Source: Clostridium_AD sp036569345
GTDB taxonomy: Bacteria; Bacillota; Clostridia; Clostridiales; Clostridiaceae
Direction: 5' to 3'
NCBI RefSeq assembly: GCF_036569345.1
Contig: NZ_DATCQT010000185.1
Coordinates: forward strand, 21,407-85,406
Length of the DNA stretch: 64,000 bases
Both the position numbers and the translations under genes were made by a program. Below are positions 8,380 to 18,007 of this stretch, in pieces. The first letter of the stretch is position 1; the number at the start of each line of letters is the position of its first letter. The notes under the pieces were generated by a model. It worked only from the letters and a program-made list of their open reading frames with translations. It searched no databases and was not told the DNA's origin.

Positions 8380-9192
8380 TTAACTAACTCTGTTCTGTAA
8401 TCTTAATTTATCGGCAACCATTGCTATGAATTCACTATTTGTGGGTTTTCCTTTAGCATTATGTATAGTATAACCGAATATTTTATTTATAGTTTCAACT
8501 TGTCCACGTCCCCATGCTACTTCTATAGCATGTCTAATCGCTCTCTCTACCCTACTAGCGGTAGTATTAAACTTTTTAGCAATGGATGGATATAATTCCT
8601 TTGTTACTGCAGAAAGAAGTTCTATATCGTTTACTACCATTGTAATTGCTTCCCTTAAATACATATAACCTTTAATATGAGCTGGAACGCCAATTTCATG
8701 AATTATATTTGTAATTTCAGCTTCTAAGTCCATTGGTTCGTTACGACTTTTTCTAGTTTCAGTTGTATCAATAAATGAAATTGATTTTTTACTGGTATCG
8801 CTAGAAATTGTATTGTTAAACATCTGTCTTATTCGTTTTGTAAAAACTTCCATATCAAATGGTTTTACTACATAATAATCTGCACCTAAAGCTATAGCTC
8901 TTTGTGTAATTTTATCTTGTCCTACTGCAGATAATACTATTATTTTAGGTATTGGATCAAGCTCCATGCTACCTAATCTTTCTAGTACACCAAGACCATC
9001 TAAATGTGGCATAATGATATCTAATACTACTAAATCTGGTTTTCTCTCTTTTATTAATTTAAGAGCCTCTATACCATCTTTTGCTATGCCTGTAACCATA
9101 ATATCTCTTTGGCTTAACAAATAATCATTTAAAATATTGCAAAATTCTTTATTATCATCTGCAATAAGCACGCTAATTCTAGTTTCTTCCAT
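8380..9192 (-). CDS. spo0A: Sporulation master regulator Spo0A
   Basis: Spo0A is the phosphorelay response regulator that commits the cell to sporulation, and in clostridia also to solvent and biofilm genes. The receiver domain (residues 1-125) has the acidic pair ADDN at 11-14, the phospho-acceptor Asp58 (VVLDIIMPH) and the switch lysine in YYVVKPFDME. The C-terminal DNA-binding domain has the helix-turn-helix around YPSIAKKFNTTASRVERAIR and the conserved RHAIEVAWGRG. I start it at the ATG at 9192 behind AGGGGGAG. An upstream frame extension has no ribosome site. Length 270 is typical. Upstream lie a sigma-H-like promoter and an 0A box, pointing to autoregulation. Confidence 0.97.
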   Translation of the reverse strand: MEETRISVLIADDNKEFCNILNDYLLSQRDIMVTGIAKDGIEALKLIKERKPDLVVLDIIMPHLDGLGVLERLGSMELDPIPKIIVLSAVGQDKITQRAIALGADYYVVKPFDMEVFTKRIRQMFNNTISSDTSKKSISFIDTTETRKSRNEPMDLEAEITNIIHEIGVPAHIKGYMYLREAITMVVNDIELLSAVTKELYPSIAKKFNTTASRVERAIRHAIEVAWGRGQVETINKIFGYTIHNAKGKPTNSEFIAMVADKLRLQNRVS

Positions 9193-9239
9193 ATTATAAC
9201 TCCCCCTCACTAATAAATTCCCATATCTTAACAAATATT

Positions 9240-9266
9240 AATTCGACAAAAGAATTACAATTCCTT
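9240..9266 (-). promoter_or_regulatory. Sigma-H-like promoter and 0A box of spo0A
   Basis: On the minus strand AGGAATT (9259-9265) and GAATT (9240-9244) are 14 bases apart, fitting the sigma-H pattern AGGAWWT...GAAT. The sequence TGTCGAA (9243-9249), an exact 0A box, overlaps the -10. Spo0A binding there would act directly on its own promoter. Confidence 0.6.
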
Positions 9267-9319
9267 CTTAAATTAAGAAATTTTACAAATAAATAATTAT
9301 TATTCGTCTTTTCTAAAAT

Positions 9320-9343
9320 AAAGGATAGCATATGCTATCCTTT
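9320..9343 (-). terminator. Terminator of spoIVB
   Basis: This is a perfect 24-base palindrome, followed on the minus strand by TTTATTTTAG. Confidence 0.75.
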
Positions 9344-9387
9344 AACTCCTAATATATATTTTACCCCTTTTTCTAAAAAAATACTAG

Positions 9388-10599
9388 CTATTTTGCTAAA
9401 ATACCAGCATCTTTTAGCATCCATTCTATATATATTCCATATCCTACTTCAGGTTTATTTATTAATACATGGGTCACAGCACCTATAATTTTATTGTTTT
9501 GAATTATAGGACTACCACTCATTCCCTGAACTATACCACCAGTTTTTTCTAGAAGTCTTGGATCTGTAACTTTAATAACCATACTTTTAGATCCAGATGT
9601 ATTTTGTGGTAATAATTTCTGTATTTCTATTTCAAACATTTCCGGTTCACTACCATTTATAGTTGTTAAAATTTGAGCTTTTCCTACTTTAATTTCACTT
9701 CTTAAACCTATTTTCATAGGCTTATTAAATTTATCATTTATAAGACTTTTAGTCCCATCTCCAAATATACCACATTCTGTATTTGTAATTATCTGACCTT
9801 TAATTTTGTCTTCATTTATAAAGAGACCTCTTAACTCTCCTGGGCTTCCTCTTGTTCCTTTTTTTATGGACACAATATTAGATGATACAATTACACCACT
9901 ATTAACATTTAGTATTGTTCCAGTATCAGAATCCGTAATTGGATGACCTAGCGCAGCGAATTTTTTAGTTTTATCATCATATAAAGTTAATGTCCCAACA
10001 CCAGCAGTTGAATCTCTTACCCATAGCCCAATTTTTTGTTTTCCATCGGAAGAATCCAGCGTTGGTTTTACTTTTATTTCAAACATATCAGAATTTTTAC
10101 GTTGTAATTTAAGAATAAGTTCTGAATTTTTTCCTTTATTTACAAACCTCGTTAAATCTTCCGCACTATTTATTTCAACATCATTAATTTTTATTATACT
10201 ATCTCCTATTTGTATACCTGCTTTTGCAGCAGGACTTGATACTTTACCATTAGCACCATTAATATCAGATAAAGCTACTACTAAAACACCTTTGATATTG
10301 AGTTTAACGCCAATTGGTTGACCTCCTGGATAAACAGTTATCTCTTGACTGTTTTTTGCAAAAGTTGATTTAACTGCTAATACCTTTTGAGTATTATCTA
10401 TTTCACCCTTCTTTTTTTCTATACTAGGTTTAATAATAATACTACTTTTATCTTGTTTTGCAAATTGGCTCGTATACAAACTTTCTATAGATCTATTAAA
10501 CATGGAAACAACTTTATTTTGAACATTAAAACATGAATATAAAGTGATTATTAACAGAGGTGTCATAACCCAACATAATATACTTACTCTTTTCTTCAT
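9388..10599 (-). CDS. spoIVB: SpoIVB signalling serine protease
   Basis: SpoIVB is made in the forespore, crosses into the inter-membrane space and cleaves SpoIVFA to trigger pro-sigma-K processing. The N-terminal membrane anchor is at residues 4-22. A PDZ domain (about 95-185) includes SSPAAKAGIQIGDSIIKIND. The S55 protease domain has the catalytic His in ALGHPITD (His219) and Ser in GMSGSPI (Ser361). I start at the ATG at 10599, preceded by AAAGGAGG. It follows spo0A in the opposite order to transcription, as in Bacillus. In Bacillus it is under sigma-F/G. No clear site was found in the 350-base upstream region. Confidence 0.95.
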   Translation of the reverse strand: MKKRVSILCWVMTPLLIITLYSCFNVQNKVVSMFNRSIESLYTSQFAKQDKSSIIIKPSIEKKKGEIDNTQKVLAVKSTFAKNSQEITVYPGGQPIGVKLNIKGVLVVALSDINGANGKVSSPAAKAGIQIGDSIIKINDVEINSAEDLTRFVNKGKNSELILKLQRKNSDMFEIKVKPTLDSSDGKQKIGLWVRDSTAGVGTLTLYDDKTKKFAALGHPITDSDTGTILNVNSGVIVSSNIVSIKKGTRGSPGELRGLFINEDKIKGQIITNTECGIFGDGTKSLINDKFNKPMKIGLRSEIKVGKAQILTTINGSEPEMFEIEIQKLLPQNTSGSKSMVIKVTDPRLLEKTGGIVQGMSGSPIIQNNKIIGAVTHVLINKPEVGYGIYIEWMLKDAGILAK

Positions 10600-10951
10600 A
10601 AGCTTTACCTCCTTTTCTTTTTTTGTCATTACTCTAAGTTACCCTCGAATTCTTTATATTATGCTATACCATAAATTCAAAAACAGTCAAACACATAGAT
10701 TTAAAACTAATTTTTGATATATTTAAAATATCTTTCTTAATTAGAATTATTTCCACCTTTTTTTAAATTATTAATCTTAGATTATTTAAACTTTATAGTT
10801 TATAATGAATATTTTTTATTTGCTAAATTAAAGATTCAAGTAATAATAAAATATAAACTATGGTAATAAAAGAGCAAAAAAAATAAAGCCTTAATAATAT
10901 GACTTTATTTTTCCCTATAACACATATTTTTATTAATGTTTTACAAAAAAA
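10600..10951 (-). terminator. recN-spoIVB intergenic region with recN terminator
   Basis: The region of about 350 bases is very AT-rich. I can support only the recN terminator: a stem AAATAAAG with CTTTATTT (about 10881-10910) followed on the minus strand by eight T's. The remaining bases before spoIVB presumably hold its promoter, which I cannot define. Confidence 0.6.
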
Positions 10952-12646
10952 TTACAAACTAATTATTTTCTTGTTTTTAGCCATGTTTATCATTTCTTTA
11001 GAATTTTCTAAGGTTAATTTTGTAACCTCTGTGCCACCTATCATTCTAGCAATTTCTTGCTGTTTTTCTTTATCATTCATTTTTATAATATTAGTATAGG
11101 TTTTATTATTTATAACATTTTTAGATATTAAATAATTAATATCTGCCATACTAGCTATTTGCGGCAAATGAGTTACACAAAAAACTTGATGGTTTAATGA
11201 TATTGAATACATTTTTTCTGCAACACATTGTGCGATTCTACCACTAATACCAGTATCTATTTCATCAAAGATAACCGTAGGTATTTCATCTTTATCAACG
11301 AATACAGTTTTGAGTGCAAGCATTATACGTGACAATTCTCCACCAGACACAATATCCTCTAAAGGATTCAAAGGTTCTCCAGGGTTAGTAGATATACAAA
11401 ATTGAACTTTATCACAACCATTTTCATAAAATTCGTTTTCTTGTTTTACTTCAATATGAAACTTACTTTTTTCAAGTCCGATGTAATTTAATTCCTCTTT
11501 TATTTTATATTGAAGATCTTTTGCTGTATCACATCTAATTTTATGAATTTCATTTGCTAGAATTTTCATTTCACTCTCTATAACAACTTTTTCTTTTTTA
11601 AGAATAGTAATTATTTCACTACTATTAGTTAATTCTTCATACTCAATTTCAATTTTATCTTTATATTGAAAAATCTCTTCAATTGTTGGACCGTACTTTT
11701 TTTTACAAATGTTAATTTGGTTTATTCTACCGTTCATATATTCTAATTCTTTTTCATCAAAATATATTGTGTCTCTTAAATCTCTTAGTTCCGCAATGTT
11801 TTGTTCTATATTAAAGTAGCTTTCTTCTAAAGAGTCTGTAATTATTTTTATTTTCTCCATGTGTTTTTCAATACTTCGGAGTTCTTTAATTGTCATGGCT
11901 AAATTGTCAAATACTGACGTATTTTCTTCATCACTGGTATATAACAATTCATAACTTTTTGATAAATGTTTTTCCAAATTTTCTGCGTTACTGACTATTG
12001 CATATTTTTCTAAAAGTTCTTGATCTTCACCATTTTTAAGATTGGCATTTTTAATTTCTTCTATCTGATAATTTAAGAAATCAATTCTTTTTTCCCTCTC
12101 ACCTTCATTGCCTTCAAGTTTAAGAATTCTATTTTTCATATTAGTCATTTTTGTATATTTCTCATTATACCCAGAAAGAACATGATCAATCCTATCAGTT
12201 CCAAATGAATCCACATAAAATATATGATTAACTTTATCTAATAAATTATGGTTATCATGTTGTCCATGAATATCTAATAGATTTTTGCTAATGTGTTTAA
12301 CCTTTGAAAGCAACATTGATTTACCATTTACTTTAGCAATGCTTTTCCCAGATTGAAATGTTTCGCGACTAATAAATACTGTGTCCTCATAATCAATATC
12401 CATCTCATCTAAAACATTTTTATTACTTTTGGTATCTATAGTGAAAATTGCTTCAACATAAGTTTTATCTTGCCCTGTTCTAATTAAGTTCTTATTAAAT
12501 TTTCCACCTAACACATAATTTATAGCATCAATTAAAATTGATTTTCCTGCTCCTGTTTCACCTGAAAGAACATTAAAACCTCGTTCAAAATTAATACTCA
12601 ATTTCTCAATTAAGGCAAAATTCATAATATTTAATTGTAGGAGCAT
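10952..12646 (-). CDS. recN: DNA repair protein RecN
   Basis: RecN is an SMC-like ATPase that acts early in double-strand break repair, binding DNA ends and RecA. The N-terminal Walker A is SGETGAGKSILIDAI (residues 28-42). The middle is a long coiled coil (about 150-380). The C-terminal half has the ABC signature VSGGELSRIMLAL, Walker B TVIFDEIDTGISG and the H-loop FCVTHLPQIA. The length of 564 residues is normal. The ATG follows TAGGAGGAATTAGT. It is the last gene of a run that begins with dxs/tlyA/nadK/argR and lies beside spoIVB, as in Bacillus. Confidence 0.96.
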   Translation of the reverse strand: MLLQLNIMNFALIEKLSINFERGFNVLSGETGAGKSILIDAINYVLGGKFNKNLIRTGQDKTYVEAIFTIDTKSNKNVLDEMDIDYEDTVFISRETFQSGKSIAKVNGKSMLLSKVKHISKNLLDIHGQHDNHNLLDKVNHIFYVDSFGTDRIDHVLSGYNEKYTKMTNMKNRILKLEGNEGEREKRIDFLNYQIEEIKNANLKNGEDQELLEKYAIVSNAENLEKHLSKSYELLYTSDEENTSVFDNLAMTIKELRSIEKHMEKIKIITDSLEESYFNIEQNIAELRDLRDTIYFDEKELEYMNGRINQINICKKKYGPTIEEIFQYKDKIEIEYEELTNSSEIITILKKEKVVIESEMKILANEIHKIRCDTAKDLQYKIKEELNYIGLEKSKFHIEVKQENEFYENGCDKVQFCISTNPGEPLNPLEDIVSGGELSRIMLALKTVFVDKDEIPTVIFDEIDTGISGRIAQCVAEKMYSISLNHQVFCVTHLPQIASMADINYLISKNVINNKTYTNIIKMNDKEKQQEIARMIGGTEVTKLTLENSKEMINMAKNKKIISL

Positions 12647-12657
12647 ACTAATTCCTC

Positions 12658-13110
12658 CTATTCACTAATCATTTTTTTAATTCTTTGGATTATTTCTTTT
12701 GTATCTTCTTCGCGTCGTACTAAAATAAAAACAGTATTATCTCCAGCTATAGTTCCTACAATTCCATTGAATTTTAACGAATCTAACGCTTCTGCTGCAG
12801 CAGCCCCAGCTCCCGAAATAGTTTTAAGCACTATAAAATTATCCACATGATCAACATAAATCACTGTTTGAGAAAAAATATTCACCAATTTATTTGATAA
12901 AAAACTATCACCGGGAGAACTAGTTGCATATTTGTGAGTTCCATGTGAATTCATAACCTTAATTAATTTTAATTCTTTTATATCCCTAGATACAGTTGCT
13001 TGAGTAATCTCAAATCCATTATTTTTTAATTCTTCCGCTAACTGCTCTTGAGTTTCAACCTCTTTTCCCTGAATAATCTCAATTATTTTTGCATGACGTG
13101 AAATCTTCAT
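12658..13110 (-). CDS. argR: Arginine repressor ArgR
   Basis: ArgR is a hexameric arginine-sensing repressor or activator of arginine metabolism. It has an N-terminal winged helix (MKISRHAKIIEII...TQEQLAEELKNNGFEITQATVSRDIKEL) and a C-terminal oligomerisation and arginine-binding domain with the GTIAGDNTVFILV motif. I start it at ATG 13110, preceded by GAGGGAG, giving 150 residues as is usual. The start lies inside the 3' end of nadK, a 32-base overlap, and the gene follows it in the same operon, as in Bacillus yqfX-type clusters. Confidence 0.93.
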   Translation of the reverse strand: MKISRHAKIIEIIQGKEVETQEQLAEELKNNGFEITQATVSRDIKELKLIKVMNSHGTHKYATSSPGDSFLSNKLVNIFSQTVIYVDHVDNFIVLKTISGAGAAAAEALDSLKFNGIVGTIAGDNTVFILVRREEDTKEIIQRIKKMISE

Positions 13111-13960
13111 CTTTTTCTCCCTCACAATCTATTGTTCTAGAAATTATTTTTTTTCTCAAAATGTCAAAATAATTATAGTCATTAAATTTAACCAACCTAC
13201 ATTTTATATTAGAAACACTAACTACTATTTTTTCAAAATTATTTAACTCTATTACCCGTTGTCCATCTAAAGTCAAAAATATACTTTCATGTTCACATTT
13301 TATACTTATAGCTATCTCACTTTTACAGTCCAGCACTATAGTTCTCAAAGATAAAGATAGAGGACAAATGGGTGTTAAAGCTATTACATCTAAATTAGGA
13401 TAAATTATTGGTCCCCCAGCAGATAAAGAATATGCTGTAGACCCTGTTGGCGTAGATATTATAAGTCCATCCCCTGTATAATTAATATAAAACTTGTTAT
13501 TTATATAAATCACATATTTAACAACTCTCGCTAGTGTACCCTTTGATACAACTATATCATTTAAAGCAGTATAATTTTCACTCTCTCCCCGATTAGGCAA
13601 ATTGCAATTAAGCATTATTCTGTCTTCAACATAATAATCATCTTCAATAAATCTTTTCATAGCGCTTTCAAATTCTAACATCTCCACACTAGAAAGAAAT
13701 CCCAAATTACCAATATTCACTCCTAATATAGGTATATTAGGGTTATTTAAATTCCTTGATGTTCTTAAAATTGTTCCATCTCCACCTAAAGCAATAATAA
13801 TATCCAAATGATCATACTTGATATTCTGAAGGCCAATGGCATCTTTAAATATAAATATATTCTTATCATCAATATATTTATTAACAATATTTTTTACATA
13901 TTCACTTATTTTTCCATCTTTGTCCTTAGTGGTATTTATATTAATGCCAATGCTTTTCAT
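13079..13960 (-). CDS. nadK: NAD kinase
   Basis: NadK phosphorylates NAD to NADP with ATP or inorganic polyphosphate. It shows the GGDGT motif (residues 59-63), the conserved NLGFLSSVE and the glycine-rich GPTGSTAYSLSAGGPI (as TPTGSTAYSLSAGGPI), plus the C-terminal beta-sandwich. At 293 residues it is a little longer than usual because of a charged tail (RTIDCEGEKDEDFTS) that overlaps argR. It may be an extension. The ATG follows GGAGGGAATATG. Confidence 0.94.
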   Translation of the reverse strand: MKSIGININTTKDKDGKISEYVKNIVNKYIDDKNIFIFKDAIGLQNIKYDHLDIIIALGGDGTILRTSRNLNNPNIPILGVNIGNLGFLSSVEMLEFESAMKRFIEDDYYVEDRIMLNCNLPNRGESENYTALNDIVVSKGTLARVVKYVIYINNKFYINYTGDGLIISTPTGSTAYSLSAGGPIIYPNLDVIALTPICPLSLSLRTIVLDCKSEIAISIKCEHESIFLTLDGQRVIELNNFEKIVVSVSNIKCRLVKFNDYNYFDILRKKIISRTIDCEGEKDEDFTSCKNN

Positions 13961-13975
13961 ATTCCCTCCTTGATC

Positions 13976-14797
13976 CTAATTTAAATCTTCATGAGCTTTA
14001 TTAACTAATTGTTTTATATTGTCTCCAAGATAACTTACATAATATTCTTTAAGTTCATTTTCTTTATCTTTTGTAAAATAAATTAAATATTCAATGTTGC
14101 CATTTGGTCCTTTTATGGATGAGTAATTAACATTAATAACCTTTACATTCAGACATTTCAGAAGGTTTAGAAATTTAACTATAACTCCCACATGGTCACT
14201 AGGTTTTTTAACTACACCTTTTTTATTTACTATGCCTATACCTACTTCAAATTGTGGCTTTAATAAAGCTACAACACTGCCATCATTTTTTAATAGGTTG
14301 AGTAAATTTGGAATAACTTTTTCAAGTGAAATAAATGATACATCTATACTAGCAAAATCAGCAAGTTCACCTATACTATTTAGATACCTTATGTTTGTCT
14401 TTTCCATTGATACTACCCTCGCATCGGTTCGGAGCTTTTCATCTAATTGATTTGTTCCAACATCAATAGCGTATACCTTAGATGCCCCATGCTGGAGCAT
14501 GCAGTCCGTAAACCCTCCTGTAGATGCACCTATATCAATACAGACTTTAGTTTTAAGATCAATGTCAAAGCAAATTATAGCCTTTTGAAGCTTCAATCCC
14601 CCCCTACTTACATATGGAATATCTTCTCCAATAAACTCAATTCTAGACAATAAATCTACCTTTTTCCCACATTTAGTACTCCTAATACCATCTACAAATA
14701 TATTTCCAGAAATTATATTTTCCTTTGCTCTTTCCCTTGAAAATAAAATTCCCCTTTCAACTACAATAACATCCAATCTCTCTTTATTTTCCAACAT
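13976..14797 (-). CDS. tlyA: TlyA-family rRNA ribose methyltransferase (YqxC)
   Basis: TlyA has an N-terminal S4 RNA-binding domain (residues 6-60) and an FtsJ-like Rossmann methyltransferase domain with the SAM motif CIDIGASTGGFTDCMLQ. Mycobacterial homologues methylate 16S and 23S rRNA cytidines on the 2'-OH. The bacillus/clostridial member has been called haemolysin-like. It is next to nadK in the same direction, a common order. It ends a few bases before nadK begins and is preceded closely by dxs. Confidence 0.93.
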   Translation of the reverse strand: MLENKERLDVIVVERGILFSRERAKENIISGNIFVDGIRSTKCGKKVDLLSRIEFIGEDIPYVSRGGLKLQKAIICFDIDLKTKVCIDIGASTGGFTDCMLQHGASKVYAIDVGTNQLDEKLRTDARVVSMEKTNIRYLNSIGELADFASIDVSFISLEKVIPNLLNLLKNDGSVVALLKPQFEVGIGIVNKKGVVKKPSDHVGVIVKFLNLLKCLNVKVINVNYSSIKGPNGNIEYLIYFTKDKENELKEYYVSYLGDNIKQLVNKAHEDLN

Positions 14798-14832
14798 AAA
14801 AAACTCCTCAAAAATTAACTAAATAACCTTAT

Positions 14833-16695
14833 TTAAACTAACTTTAAAATACTTTCAAAAATTCCATCCACATCTAATTTACATAATCTATACAATATGT
14901 CAACTTTTCCGTGAGGAATAAATTCATCTTTTAGTCCTAAATTAATAACCTTTGTAGCGGTCCCCAATGAATTTACATATTCCAGCACTAATGACCCTAA
15001 ACCACCATGTACAAGGTTATCCTCTATAGTCACTAAAGAATACTTTTTATCCACTAGCTCAGAAATTAGGGTTTTATCAATAGGCTTAATAAAACATGCA
15101 TTAATTACAGTAGCTTCTACTCCAATATTGCTTAACTTTTCTCTAACTAAAATAGCATCTTGAACCATTTTGCCTGTAGCTATAAAAGCTATTTTTCCAC
15201 CTTCAAAAATAGTTTCCCATTTTCCTTTCTTAAAGTCTTCAATTGGAGACATTAAAACGTTACAATTATCCCCTCCCCTAGGGTATCTTATAGCAATTGG
15301 GTAATCTTGTTTAACTGCAAATGTTAACATAGTTTTTAGTTCACTTATACATTTAGGGGCCATAATTGTCATATTAGGAATATGAGATAAATATGATAAA
15401 TCAAATACTCCTTGGTGTGTTTCTCCATCTTGCCCAACTATTCCAGCTCTATCTATTGCAAAAATAACAGGTAACTTTTGAAGACATACATCATGTAAAA
15501 TTTGGTCATATGCTCTCTGAAGAAAAGTTGAGTAAACTGCAAAAATGGGTTTTAACCCTTGCGTTGCCATTCCTGCAGCCATAGTAACTGCATGTTGTTC
15601 TGCAATTCCTACATCAAAAAATCTATTTGGAAACTCTTTTGAAAATGTCTTAAGACCTGTACCGTCAGGCATTGCTGCTGTTATTGCAACAATATTTTTG
15701 TTCTCCTTTGCAAGAAGCGTAATCTGCTCTCCAAATGCATCAGAATAACTTTCCGTGTGTCCACTAAGTGGCTCTCCACTTAAGCAATTAAATGGTCCAG
15801 GTCCATGAAATTTATGCGGTTCTTTTTCGGCAAATTTATAACCCTTGCCCTTTTTAGTTATGACATGAATAATCACTGGTCCATTTATATTATTAGCAAG
15901 CTTTAATACTTTACTTACTTCTTTAATATCATGCCCATCTATAGGTCCTAAATATTTTATACCCATATGTTCAAACAACATCCCTGGTACAATAACCTGC
16001 TTTATTCCATTTTTAAGTTTTTGAATTGAACTCACCATACCGTCACCTACGCTAGGTATTTTTCTAAGCGTAGCATTTATTTCCTTTTTTATTTTGTTAT
16101 ACGTTGGATCAATTCTAAATTGGCTTAAATACTTAGATATTCCTCCAACATTTTTAGAAATAGACATTTGATTATCATTTAAGACAATAATCATTTTGGT
16201 TTTTCTAAATCCAACATCATTTAAAGCCTCAAACGACATGCCTCCTGTTAGTGCACCATCACCTATTACTGAAATAACATGATAGTCTTCTTTCAATAAA
16301 TCTCTAGCTCTAGCAATGCCGAGTCCAGCAGAGATAGAAGTACTACTATGACCTACATTAAATATATCATATTTACTTTCTTCTCTTTTAGGAAAACCAC
16401 TTATTCCACCATAATTTCGAAGCAAATCAAATTTATCTTTTCTTCCAGTAAGGATTTTATGTACATAAGATTGATGACCAACATCCCATATGACCTTGTC
16501 TTTATTTAAATCAAAAACATTATATATACTTAATGTTAATTCCACTATACCTAGATTAGAGGCTATATGCCCTCCTGTTTTCGATACTTTTTCAATTAAA
16601 AATTCTCTAATTTCTTGTGCAAAAGCATTCAATTCTTGTATAGACATTTTTTTTATTGCATTTATATCATTATATTCATCTAATATTTTACCCAT
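14833..16695 (-). CDS. dxs: 1-deoxy-D-xylulose-5-phosphate synthase
   Basis: DXS condenses pyruvate and glyceraldehyde 3-phosphate with thiamine diphosphate, the first step of the MEP isoprenoid pathway. The ThDP-binding motif GDGALTGG and downstream NDNQMSIS are clear, together with the central GPIDGHD, the catalytic YSTFLQRAYDQILHDV (transketolase-type pyrimidine domain) and GIVGQDGETHQGVFDLS. I start at ATG 16695, which has AAAAGAGG upstream, for about 620 residues. The isoprenoid link with ispA just upstream is typical. The gap to ispA is about 150 bases. Confidence 0.96.
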   Translation of the reverse strand: MGKILDEYNDINAIKKMSIQELNAFAQEIREFLIEKVSKTGGHIASNLGIVELTLSIYNVFDLNKDKVIWDVGHQSYVHKILTGRKDKFDLLRNYGGISGFPKREESKYDIFNVGHSSTSISAGLGIARARDLLKEDYHVISVIGDGALTGGMSFEALNDVGFRKTKMIIVLNDNQMSISKNVGGISKYLSQFRIDPTYNKIKKEINATLRKIPSVGDGMVSSIQKLKNGIKQVIVPGMLFEHMGIKYLGPIDGHDIKEVSKVLKLANNINGPVIIHVITKKGKGYKFAEKEPHKFHGPGPFNCLSGEPLSGHTESYSDAFGEQITLLAKENKNIVAITAAMPDGTGLKTFSKEFPNRFFDVGIAEQHAVTMAAGMATQGLKPIFAVYSTFLQRAYDQILHDVCLQKLPVIFAIDRAGIVGQDGETHQGVFDLSYLSHIPNMTIMAPKCISELKTMLTFAVKQDYPIAIRYPRGGDNCNVLMSPIEDFKKGKWETIFEGGKIAFIATGKMVQDAILVREKLSNIGVEATVINACFIKPIDKTLISELVDKKYSLVTIEDNLVHGGLGSLVLEYVNSLGTATKVINLGLKDEFIPHGKVDILYRLCKLDVDGIFESILKLV

Positions 16696-16846
16696 ATATC
16701 TAGCCTCTTTTATTAAATATATTATTTTACCCACATTTATGGAAATATTATATCATATAATATTATTTAATTCAAAAGCTATTTCCAACTAGAAAACAAT
16801 TTAATTACATTTAATACAAAAATAATTAATAACCAAAATTGTATTT

Positions 16847-17716
16847 TTAGTATTCTCTTTTTAATAAAAATTCTGTGAGTTCTTCTAAATATTTTGTATC
16901 TACCTTAAGCTTTTTTAACATTTCAAAACACTCCTGTGTCAAATCATTACACTTTTCTTTACACTTTTCTATACCATACATGGTTATAAAAGTGGTTTTA
17001 TTATTACACTCATCGCTTTTTACATTTTTTCCCAAAATAGTTACATCACCAATTATATCTAATATATCATCTTTTATTTGAAATGCTAATCCTAATTTAT
17101 CACCATATTTTTTTAAATTACTTAAATCCTCAGCATTCGCTTTACCTAGGATAGCACCACATACTATTGCCGCTTTTATTAGTTCTCCAGTTTTATTTCT
17201 ATGCATATACAGAAGTTCTTCCTCTGATATTGCCTTTCCTTCACTTAAAATGTCACATATTTGCCCTGCTATCATCCCTTCGGCACCAGCAGCTTTTGCT
17301 AAGGATGCACTTGCTTTAATTTTATTTAAATCTCCATCTAAACATTGATTTAACATTATTATCATGGCCTCATTTAATAGGCCATCCCCTGCGAGTATTG
17401 CTATTGCTTCGCCATAAATTTTATGATTTGTAGGTTTACCCCTACGCAGATCATCGTTATCCATACAAGGCAAATCATCATGAATAAGTGAGTATGTATG
17501 AATCATTTCCAAGGCTGCTGCAAAAGGCAGAATTTCTCTATAATCTTTCATGTACATATCATATGTAAGAAGCATTAAAATCGGTCTTATTCTTTTTCCG
17601 CCTACTTTTATACTATAAATCATTGCTTCAAAATTTCTATTGCTAATTTCACGCTTTTTTTCAAAATATTCACTTATCCATTGTTCTACATCATCTTTCA
17701 GCAATTTTATATTCAT
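16847..17716 (-). CDS. ispA: Farnesyl diphosphate synthase / short-chain prenyl transferase
   Basis: IspA joins isopentenyl diphosphate to allylic diphosphates, giving FPP for quinone and undecaprenyl synthesis. The first Asp-rich motif is LIHDDLPCMDNDDLRRG and the second is IKDDILDIIGD. The family motif GGKRIRPIL is at residues 53-61. At 289 residues the length is typical. It starts at ATG 17716 after GAAGGGATAAAA and sits between xseB and dxs, the usual operon order. Confidence 0.95.
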   Translation of the reverse strand: MNIKLLKDDVEQWISEYFEKKREISNRNFEAMIYSIKVGGKRIRPILMLLTYDMYMKDYREILPFAAALEMIHTYSLIHDDLPCMDNDDLRRGKPTNHKIYGEAIAILAGDGLLNEAMIIMLNQCLDGDLNKIKASASLAKAAGAEGMIAGQICDILSEGKAISEEELLYMHRNKTGELIKAAIVCGAILGKANAEDLSNLKKYGDKLGLAFQIKDDILDIIGDVTILGKNVKSDECNNKTTFITMYGIEKCKEKCNDLTQECFEMLKKLKVDTKYLEELTEFLLKREY

Positions 17717-17761
17717 TTTATCCCTTCTTTTCTTTTTAGAGTAAAAATAGTATAGTATAAA

Positions 17762-18007
17762 CTAATTTTCAAATACCTTCTCAGAAACATCTGCAAGACT
17801 CACAAAGTCTTTTTCGCCTTCATCTGTTAATATCTTTATTTTACCTTCTGTATCGTTTAAAATCTTGTATAAACTATTGCAGATTTTTATACCTTCTTCA
17901 TAATTAATCATCGTTCCTTCGAGTGTTATTTCATTTCCATCCATCAGCTCTACAATTTCTTCAAGTCTTTTCATCATGTTTTCATATGATTCTTTTTTCT
18001 TTGCCAT
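17762..18007 (-). CDS. xseB: Exodeoxyribonuclease VII small subunit
   Basis: XseB is the small helical subunit of exonuclease VII. The 81-residue protein has the conserved SYENMMKRLEEIVELMDGNEITLEGTMINYEEGIKI helical hairpin. Its ATG overlaps the xseA stop by one base (TAATG), so the two are made in a fixed ratio. The ribosome site is TTTGGAGG. The C-terminal tail is short and acidic. Confidence 0.95.
   Translation of the reverse strand: MAKKKESYENMMKRLEEIVELMDGNEITLEGTMINYEEGIKICNSLYKILNDTEGKIKILTDEGEKDFVSLADVSEKVFEN

Noticed and set aside
16735..16846. Possible OLE RNA in the dxs-ispA neighbourhood
   Set aside because: OLE RNA is often near these genes, but the gap is only about 150 bases and shows no extended structure, while OLE is about 600 bases.
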